Assembly (NCBI GenBank): GCA_037445025.1
Contig: JBBILI010000031.1
Location: forward strand, 3,447-67,446
Source of the DNA: CAIQQQ01 sp037445025
GTDB lineage: Bacteria; Pseudomonadota; Alphaproteobacteria; Acetobacterales; Acetobacteraceae
DNA: 64,000 nt
Direction: 5' to 3'
In this document: positions 58,421 to 64,000 of the stretch, in pieces
How the letters are laid out: every line of letters begins with the position of its first letter
Position numbering within the stretch: position 1 is the stretch's first letter
Notes under the pieces: generated by a model
The model's input: the letters and a program-made list of their open reading frames with translations, nothing else
What the model was told of the DNA's origin: nothing
Database searches by the model: none
Translations under genes and position numbers: made by a program

Positions 58421-59359
58421 ATGATCAATCGCACGGCAACGCTGGCCGTTCATGCTGACTGGAGCATGGACCGCCGCAAGCGCTGGATGACGCAGGCGAT
58501 ACGATCCGCCGTCGGCTGGCGCATCGATGCGCCCTGCACCGTGGGCCCCCTCACCGACTGGACAGCCCGCCTGCTGCACGCAGCACAAGGCGGCGCCACA
58601 GCCCTCGGCGTCGACCTTCCGCTGGGCCTGCCGCGCGCCTATGCCGCGTCACTGACCGGCCCCCCCGACTTTCCAACCTTCCTGCGCGGGCTCACCGCCG
58701 ACAGCGCCTTCTTCAACGTTTGCGCGACCATCGACGAGATCGCCCTCAGCCGCCCGTTCTACCCCGCCCGCGGCGTCAAGGGCATGACCCGCGCCGCCCA
58801 CGCCGCAGCCCTGGGTTTCGACGGCCCCGCCTTCCTGTCCCGCGCCTGCGACCGCGCCACCGCCCTGCGCCCCGCCGGTGCCCCGCTGTTCTGGACGCTC
58901 GGCGCCAACCAGACCGGCAAGGCCGCCATCACCGCCTGGCGCGACTGGCTGCTGCCATCCCTGGCCGACGGCACCCCGCTCCGCCTCTGGCCGTTCCAAG
59001 GATCGCTGTCCGATCTGCTGAGCCCCGGCACCGTCACCGTGGCCGAGACCTACCCGGCCGAAGCCCTGCGCCAGCTCGGCCTCACCCTCACCGGCAGCAA
59101 GCGCCGCCAGTCCGACCGCGCCGCCCTCGCCCCGGCCCTGCGCCACGTCATCAACCGCCGCCACGCCGAACCGTCACCCGACCTGACACAGGCCATCACC
59201 GACGGCTTCGGCCCCGACGCCGCGGGCGAAGACCGCTTCGACAGCCTGCTCGGCCTGCTGTGCCTGCTCGCCGTGCTCGACGGCGACCAGCCCGACCATG
59301 TTCCTGACGATCCCTGGATCCGCGGCTGGGAAGGCTGGGTGCTTGGTCAAAGCATTTAA
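58421..59359 (+). CDS. DUF429-like protein (predicted RNase H-fold)
   Basis: A 312-residue soluble protein. ALGVDLPLGLPRAYAAS near 62, ETYPAEALRQLGL near 210 and GEDRFDSLLGLLCLLAVLDG near 268 match the DUF429 pattern of an RNase H-like fold in which Asp and Glu bind metal ions. Its N-terminus (LAVHADWSMDRRKRW) replaces the usual GxDG with HADWS, so activity is uncertain. It ends at AT-rich element copy 5. Confidence 0.75.
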   Translation: MINRTATLAVHADWSMDRRKRWMTQAIRSAVGWRIDAPCTVGPLTDWTARLLHAAQGGATALGVDLPLGLPRAYAASLTGPPDFPTFLRGLTADSAFFNVCATIDEIALSRPFYPARGVKGMTRAAHAAALGFDGPAFLSRACDRATALRPAGAPLFWTLGANQTGKAAITAWRDWLLPSLADGTPLRLWPFQGSLSDLLSPGTVTVAETYPAEALRQLGLTLTGSKRRQSDRAALAPALRHVINRRHAEPSPDLTQAITDGFGPDAAGEDRFDSLLGLLCLLAVLDGDQPDHVPDDPWIRGWEGWVLGQSI

Positions 59360-59492
59360 GGAAGCAAGAGCTTCTTTTCTGAAGAAAAGAAGCAAAAGAC
59401 TTTTAAACGTTTGAGCAAACCTCTCCCCGGAGGTGCGCGTCAGCCGATCAAATGTTTTTTGGTTCTTTTTTTCAAAAAAGAACCGCTTCCTT
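59357..59492. repeat. AT-rich double-hairpin intergenic element, copy 5 (best preserved)
   Basis: Between convergent genes. Hairpin one (59370-59393) is GCTTCTTTTCT-GA-AGAAAAGAAGC, a perfect 11-bp stem; hairpin two (59461-59484) is GGTTCTTTTTT-TC-AAAAAAGAACC, also perfect. Outer ends AAGGAAGC / GCTTCCTT form an inverted repeat. Between the hairpins are 67 bases of normal composition. Each hairpin carries T-runs and could stop transcription. Confidence 0.85.
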
Positions 59493-60468
59493 ACGTATAC
59501 AACCCCGCCGCCCTCGCCCGCAGCCGCGCCATCGCCACCAGCAGATCCAACGTCGGCGTCTCGACCCCCACCAGCCGCGCCAGCTGCAACGGCGCATCAA
59601 AGATCGTCGGAACCTCCATCGGCCGCCCCAGTTCCAGATCCTGCAGAATCGAAGGCTTGTGCGCCAACCGCTTCGCCCCCGCCAGCGCCGCCTCCACATC
59701 CACCACCGGATCACATCCCAGCGCCCGCGCGATCGCCAGCCCCTCCGCATAGACCCGCCGAACCGCCAGCTCCACCGCCGGCTCCACCAGGTTCCGCCCC
59801 GGCGAGGACTGCGTCAGCACCGAAATCGGCCCGCCCGACATGTTCATCATCAGCTTCGCCCAAACCGCCGTGCGAATGTCGGGCGTGATGTCGACCGTGA
59901 ACCCACCCGCCCGCAACGGCGCCGCAATCGCCTCCGCCCGCGCCGACACCAGCCCGTCGATCTCGCCGAGCACCAGCCGGTTGTTCGGGTTGTCCACCGC
60001 CACCACACCCGGCGCAACCACGGTGCACGCCGAATACACCACCCCGCCGATGCTCCGCGCCGGCCCGATGGCACGCCGCACCGCCTCGCCCGGATCGAGA
60101 CCCTCAATCCGTGTCCCATCGAACGCCCCGCCGAGCCGGTCGAAATACCACCAGGGAATCCCGTTCATCACGAACACCACCGGCGTCTGCGGCCCCAGCA
60201 GCGGCGCGATCGCAGCCGCCACCGAAGGCAGCGCCGGCGCCTTCACCGTCACAATCACCGCATCCTGCACACCCAGCGCCGCCGGATCGGCCGTCGCCGT
60301 CATCCGGCTGGTGAACGTCCCGTCGAACGCTTGCACCACCAGCCCATCCGCCTGGATCGCCGCCAGATGCGCGCCCCGCGCCACCACCGAAACCTCGGCC
60401 CCGCCCCGCGCCAGCCGCCCCGCCAGATGCCCGCCAATGGCCCCCGCGCCGAAAACGCACACCCTCAC
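59491..60468 (-). CDS. panE: 2-dehydropantoate 2-reductase family protein
   Basis: A 325-residue NADPH-dependent ketopantoate reductase fold. VFGAGAIGGHLAGRLARGG at the N-terminus binds NADPH; KAPALPSVAAAI and MNGIPWWYFDRLGG follow; WAKLMMNMSGGPISVL contains the usual catalytic Lys. The GTG at 60468 overlaps the TGA of the upstream amidohydrolase; the longer ATG (60522) would run deep into that gene. Relatives include non-pantothenate reductases, so the physiological substrate is not certain. Confidence 0.87.
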   Translation of the reverse strand: MRVCVFGAGAIGGHLAGRLARGGAEVSVVARGAHLAAIQADGLVVQAFDGTFTSRMTATADPAALGVQDAVIVTVKAPALPSVAAAIAPLLGPQTPVVFVMNGIPWWYFDRLGGAFDGTRIEGLDPGEAVRRAIGPARSIGGVVYSACTVVAPGVVAVDNPNNRLVLGEIDGLVSARAEAIAAPLRAGGFTVDITPDIRTAVWAKLMMNMSGGPISVLTQSSPGRNLVEPAVELAVRRVYAEGLAIARALGCDPVVDVEAALAGAKRLAHKPSILQDLELGRPMEVPTIFDAPLQLARLVGVETPTLDLLVAMARLRARAAGLYT

Positions 60469-61655
60469 GCCAGCATCTCCAACGCCGCGCGCGACAGCGC
60501 CTGCACGCCCAACGCAATGCATGCCTCATCCGGCTGATAATCCGAATTGTGCAGATGATCGTCCCGCCCAGGCGCGCCCGAGCCGATGCCAAGCTGAAAC
60601 GCCGGCCGCACCTGCGACATCAGCGCGAAATCCTCCGCCCCCATGCTCGGCGGCACCTGCACCACCACATCGCCCAGCTGTGCGCGCACCGCCGCGATCG
60701 TGGGGTCCAGCACCACATCGCTGTTCAGCATCGCCGGCACCCCGCGGGTGTAGACGCAGTCGATCCGCGTGCGCATGCCCTCCAGCATCCCCGCGCACAG
60801 CCGCTTGATCGCCGCCTCCGCCGTGTCCTGCGCCTCGGCATGCAGCGTCCGCACCGTGCCGCGCAACGTCACGCTGTCCGGAATGATATTGGCGGCCACC
60901 CCGCCATGGATCGCACCCACCGTCACCACCGCCGGATGCAGCGGCTTCACCTCGCGCGACACGACAGTCTGCAGCTGCCCGATCAACGACGCCGCCGCCA
61001 CGATCGGATCGACCGCCGAATACGGATGCGCCGCATGGCCCGACTTGCCATGCACCGTGATCTCGAACGTATCTGCCGCCGCCAGCGCCGGCCCCCGGCA
61101 ATACCCGAACGTCCCGACCGGCAGCCCAGGATAGTTGTGGAACCCCAGCGCCGTATCCACCCCGTCCAGCACACCTTCGGCGATCATCCGCTCCGCCCCG
61201 CCGATCGCCTCCTCCGCCGGCTGAAAGATCAGCCGCACCGTCCCCGCCATCTGCGGCGCCAGCTCCTTCAGCACCGCCGCCACCCCCAGCAGGGTCGTCG
61301 TGTGGATGTCATGCCCGCACGCATGCATCAGCCCCGGCGTCCGGCTCGCGAACGGCAGCCCGGTCTGCTCCAGGATCGGCAGCGCATCCATATCCGCCCG
61401 GATCGCCAGCGTCGGCCCCGGCCGCCCGCCCTCGATCACGCCCACCACCCCGGTGATGCCCACGCCCGTGGTATGCGCCACCCCCAGCCGCGTCAGCTCC
61501 CGCGCCACCACCCCCGCGGTGCGCACCTCCTCGAACGCCAGCTCCGGATGCGCATGGATATCCCGCCGCACCTCGATGAGCCCCGGCTCGATCCGCTCCG
61601 CGATGGCGCGGATGGCCGATTGCGGATCGTTGAGCAGCATCGCTGAATCGGGCAT
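60465..61655 (-). CDS. M20 family amidohydrolase (hippurate hydrolase-like)
   Basis: A 396-residue zinc-dependent aminoacylase/carboxypeptidase. Metal ligands: Cys and His in HACGHDIHT, Glu pair in FQPAEEAIGG, His in GFHNYPGLP, and the C-terminal GAEDFALM. The lid domain starts near EITVHGKSGHAAHP. Cleaves N-acyl amino acids such as hippurate; exact substrate unknown. ATGs at 61655 and 61640 are both possible. GTGA overlap with the reductase gene. Confidence 0.92.
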   Translation of the reverse strand: MPDSAMLLNDPQSAIRAIAERIEPGLIEVRRDIHAHPELAFEEVRTAGVVARELTRLGVAHTTGVGITGVVGVIEGGRPGPTLAIRADMDALPILEQTGLPFASRTPGLMHACGHDIHTTTLLGVAAVLKELAPQMAGTVRLIFQPAEEAIGGAERMIAEGVLDGVDTALGFHNYPGLPVGTFGYCRGPALAAADTFEITVHGKSGHAAHPYSAVDPIVAAASLIGQLQTVVSREVKPLHPAVVTVGAIHGGVAANIIPDSVTLRGTVRTLHAEAQDTAEAAIKRLCAGMLEGMRTRIDCVYTRGVPAMLNSDVVLDPTIAAVRAQLGDVVVQVPPSMGAEDFALMSQVRPAFQLGIGSGAPGRDDHLHNSDYQPDEACIALGVQALSRAALEMLA

Positions 61656-61764
61656 ATCTGAGAACCTTGATTGTCAAAAAGCCATGATGCGCAACCAGCA
61701 CAGGCCCGGCAAGCGCTGCCTGCACCCGCGGCATCGCCGGCAGCCACATGATTTCGGAGCTCCG

Positions 61765-63225
61765 ATGAACAGTCTCGTCCAGATCAAGCCGACCCTGCCG
61801 CCGACCACGGGACTGGTCGTCCCCGTCATCCTCTCCGGCGGCTCCGGCACCAGGCTCTGGCCGGTCTCGCGCGAAAGCTACCCCAAGCAGTTCTGGCCGC
61901 TGATCTCCGAGCGCTCGCTGATCCAGGAAACCGTCGCCCGCGGCCGCGGCCCCGGCTTCGCCGCCCCCGTCATCGTCTGCAACGAAGGCCACCGCTTCAT
62001 CGTCGCCGAGCAGATGCGCCTCATGGAGGTGGAGGACGCGCAGATCATCCTCGAACCCGTCGGCCGCAACTCCGCCCCCGCCATCGCCGCCGCCGCCCTC
62101 CTCATCGTCGAACACGACCCCGAAGCCGTGCTCTGGATGATGGCCGCCGACGCCGCCATCACCGATCAGCCCGCCCTCGCCGCCTCCCTCGAACTCGCCG
62201 TCGCCGCCGCCCGCGCCGGCCGCATCGTCACCTTCGGCATGCGCCCCACCGCCCCCGAGACCGGCTACGGCTACATCGCCGTCGGCCGCCCGCTCGACGG
62301 CCTCCCCGGCGCCCACGAAGTCGCCGGCTTCATCGAAAAGCCCGACAGCGCCCGCGCCGCCGACCTGCTGGCCTCCGGAACCCATCTCTGGAACTCCGGC
62401 ATGTTCGTCTTCACCGCCGCCACCCTGCTGGCCGAGCTCGAACGCTACGCGCCCGACGTCCTCGACTCCGTCCGCGCCGCCGTCGCCGACCGCTCCGAGG
62501 ATCTCGACTTCATCCGCCTCGCCCCCGCCCCCTTCAAATCCTGCCCCAACATCAGCATCGACTACGCCGTCGCCGAACGCACCACCGTCGCCGCCGTCGT
62601 CCCCGCCGATCTCGGCTGGTCCGATGTCGGCAGCTGGAGCGCGCTGTGGGAACTCGGCACCCAGGACAGCGACGGCAACGTCACCGTGGGTGACGTGCTG
62701 ATGGAAGGTGCTACCAACTGCTACGGCCGCAGCGACGGCATCGTCACCGCCGTCGTCGGCCTCACCGACGCCGTCGTGGTCGTCACCGAGGACGCCGTCC
62801 TCGCCATGCACCGCGACCGCGCCCAGGACGTCAAAAAGATCGTCGACCGCCTGCGCAAAGCCAAACGCCCCGAGGCGGTCGCCCACAATCGCATCTACCG
62901 CCCGTGGGGCTTCTACGAGAGCCTCATCGCCGGCGATCGCTTTCAGGTGAAACGCATCGTCGTCACCCCCGGCCACACCCTCTCATTGCAAAAGCACTTC
63001 CATCGCGCCGAGCACTGGGTCGTCGTCGCCGGCAGCGCCCTGGTCACCCGCGACGGCGAGACCACGCTGCTGCGCGAGAACGAAAGCGTCTACATCCCGC
63101 TCGGCTGCGTCCACCGGCTCGAAAACCCCGGCCGCATTCCCCTCACGCTCATCGAGGTCCAGTCCGGCAGCTACCTGGGCGAAGACGACATCGTCCGCTA
63201 TGAGGACAATTACGGCCGGCATTGA
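61765..63225 (+). CDS. manC: Mannose-1-phosphate guanylyltransferase/mannose-6-phosphate isomerase
   Basis: A 486-residue bifunctional type II enzyme. Residues 1-360 are the GDP-mannose pyrophosphorylase: LSGGSGTRLWPVSRESYPKQF, GRNSAPAIAAAAL, FIEKPDSARAADLL and LWNSGMFVF. Residues 370-480 are the cupin-type isomerase: RPWGFYESL, LSLQKHFHRAEHW and VYIPLGCVHRLEN. Supplies GDP-mannose for polysaccharide. GGAG sits 6 bases before ATG 61765; the frame upstream is antisense to the amidohydrolase. Confidence 0.95.
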   Translation: MNSLVQIKPTLPPTTGLVVPVILSGGSGTRLWPVSRESYPKQFWPLISERSLIQETVARGRGPGFAAPVIVCNEGHRFIVAEQMRLMEVEDAQIILEPVGRNSAPAIAAAALLIVEHDPEAVLWMMAADAAITDQPALAASLELAVAAARAGRIVTFGMRPTAPETGYGYIAVGRPLDGLPGAHEVAGFIEKPDSARAADLLASGTHLWNSGMFVFTAATLLAELERYAPDVLDSVRAAVADRSEDLDFIRLAPAPFKSCPNISIDYAVAERTTVAAVVPADLGWSDVGSWSALWELGTQDSDGNVTVGDVLMEGATNCYGRSDGIVTAVVGLTDAVVVVTEDAVLAMHRDRAQDVKKIVDRLRKAKRPEAVAHNRIYRPWGFYESLIAGDRFQVKRIVVTPGHTLSLQKHFHRAEHWVVVAGSALVTRDGETTLLRENESVYIPLGCVHRLENPGRIPLTLIEVQSGSYLGEDDIVRYEDNYGRH

Positions 63226-63235
63226 GCCAACCGGA

Positions 63236-63374
63236 AAGCAAAGGCAAGCGGTTTTTTTTGAAAAAAAGAACCAAAAAACTTTTAATCGGCTGGCGTCTCT
63301 TTCCGAAGAGTGAGTACACCAACGGTTAAAAGTCTTTTGCTTCTTTTCTTCAGAAAAGAAGCGCTTGCTTGCTA
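63236..63374. repeat. AT-rich double-hairpin intergenic element, copy 6
   Basis: Convergent gap after manC. Here the order of hairpins is reversed relative to copy 5: the GGTTTTTTTTGAAAAAAAGAACC type comes first (63250-63272) and the GCTTCTTTTCTTCAGAAAAGAAGC type second (63339-63362, given in two parts because of symmetry). Outer ends are GGCAAGCG and GCGCTTGCTTGC. Confidence 0.8.
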
Positions 63375-63429
63375 AATCTAGCAAATTAATACTAAACCGG
63401 AACAATAATCCTGCGCCGAGGTGCACGTC

Positions 63430-63990
63430 TCACCACCCCTTGAAAACACCGTGCCGCCGCACCGCCGAAAGCACCCCGCGCGGCAGCGGAACCGGCCCCC
63501 AATCCGGCTTCACCCGCGGCTTGCGCACCCGCTTCACCACCGGCGCTACAGCCGCAGCGCCCGGTCGCAACAACGCCGTCTCGATCGCCAGCATCCGACA
63601 CAGCGGCCGCAACACCGCCACCGCCTGCGGCGCCGCCTGCAACAACGCCACCATCTCCGGCGTCTCCAGCACCGCCCGAAGCTGCGACCCAAACCCCGCC
63701 GCCTCCCAAGAAGCCGCCCGCACCAGCCACCCGAACGCACGTGGCCACATCTGCACCCGGCGCGCCCGCGGCGACCGCACCACAACCGCGTCTGGCACCT
63801 CCGGCACCTCCCGCGCGGCCCGCGGCGTCAACCGCCCCGCCTGAAACCGCGCCGCCAGCCGCTCCATCCGCCGCCCGATCTCCCCCAGCCGCCGATGCAC
63901 CAACACCACCAAAGCCACCGCCAGCCACCCCCGCCCACCCCAAGCCGCCACCGCCGCACGCAACGCGTGGATCACGGCAGACAGACTCAC
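63430..63990 (-). CDS. Hypothetical membrane-anchored protein
   Basis: A 186-residue protein with one N-terminal membrane helix (WLAVALVVLVHRRL, about 20-35) and a basic C-terminal segment (KRVRKPRVKPDWGPVPLPRG) that is reminiscent of Acetobacteraceae and other Rhodospirillales hypothetical proteins. The middle is helical, with LLQAAPQAVAVLRPLCRML. No function can be assigned. Codon bias fits the neighbours, so it is likely real. Confidence 0.7.
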   Translation of the reverse strand: MSLSAVIHALRAAVAAWGGRGWLAVALVVLVHRRLGEIGRRMERLAARFQAGRLTPRAAREVPEVPDAVVVRSPRARRVQMWPRAFGWLVRAASWEAAGFGSQLRAVLETPEMVALLQAAPQAVAVLRPLCRMLAIETALLRPGAAAVAPVVKRVRKPRVKPDWGPVPLPRGVLSAVRRHGVFKGW

Positions 63991-64000
63991 GAACGGGGAT

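Noticed and set aside
61309..62976. 555-codon minus-strand frame rich in Gly, Asp, Ala and Val
   Set aside because: Shadow of manC; low-complexity composition without any domain.
1..64000. CRISPR array, prophage, insertion sequence or rRNA/tRNA genes
   Set aside because: No spaced direct repeats, integrase, transposase, phage structural gene, cloverleaf or rRNA-like sequence was recognised; the repeated hairpins have no coding capacity.

Overview
The window is GC-rich, densely packed chromosomal DNA from an alphaproteobacterium, most likely Acetobacteraceae/Rhodospirillales. This is inferred from the circularly permuted two-piece tmRNA with an ANDN...AVAA tag, the alpha-type SspB adaptor, a DUF1491 protein, an RHH_4 protein and the SUF operon type. 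Most genes sit in tight runs with 4-base ATGA/GTGA stop-start overlaps. No prophage, insertion sequence, CRISPR array, tRNA or rRNA was seen.

Layout. 1-6.9 kb: a partial SDR enzyme, a hybrid sensor kinase, a MYG1-type nuclease-like protein and a SWIM/SNF2 helicase. 6.9-12 kb: arginine synthesis (argD-argF), recX, the AzlCD amino-acid exporter and an MFS carrier. 12-16.6 kb: a complete branched-chain amino-acid type ABC importer (livK-livH-livM-livG-livF). 16.6-19.2 kb: exonuclease III, a BrnT/BrnA toxin-antitoxin pair, and a BigR/SqrR-like persulfide-type ArsR repressor divergent from a DUF2892 protein and an AhpD-like protein. 19.2-27.1 kb: 4-hydroxybenzoate hydroxylase (pobA) divergent from a second LIV-type importer that ends in an indolepyruvate/phenylpyruvate decarboxylase, probably an aromatic-compound uptake and conversion locus. 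27.1-33.5 kb: a SUF Fe-S cluster operon headed by an Rrf2 regulator. 33.8-37.7 kb: a vanillate demethylase-like vanA-GntR-vanB cluster and an SDR. 37.7-44.7 kb: a long minus-strand run: tmRNA, sspB, class I fumarase, a VOC protein, queA-tgt-queF-queG, a ribbon-helix-helix protein and a tiny ORF. 44.7-50 kb: thyX, a small two-gene HTH module and a peptide ABC importer without ATPases. 50-53.3 kb: an alpha-E/ATP-grasp pair and a lipoprotein. 53.4-57.2 kb: three tandem OmpA-like paralogues. 57.2-64 kb: small conserved proteins, cytochrome b561, a DUF429-like protein, a PanE-like reductase, an M20 amidohydrolase, manC and an orphan hypothetical.

The most notable non-coding features are the ssrA gene directly upstream of sspB; six copies of an AT-rich double-hairpin intergenic element that always begins within a few bases of a stop codon; a G9 tract that breaks an expected GTGA overlap between livMG and livF of the second importer; and palindromic operator candidates at vanA, the rrf2-suf operon, brnT and the 45.7 kb module. 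Function calls come from motif recognition only; no database search was possible.
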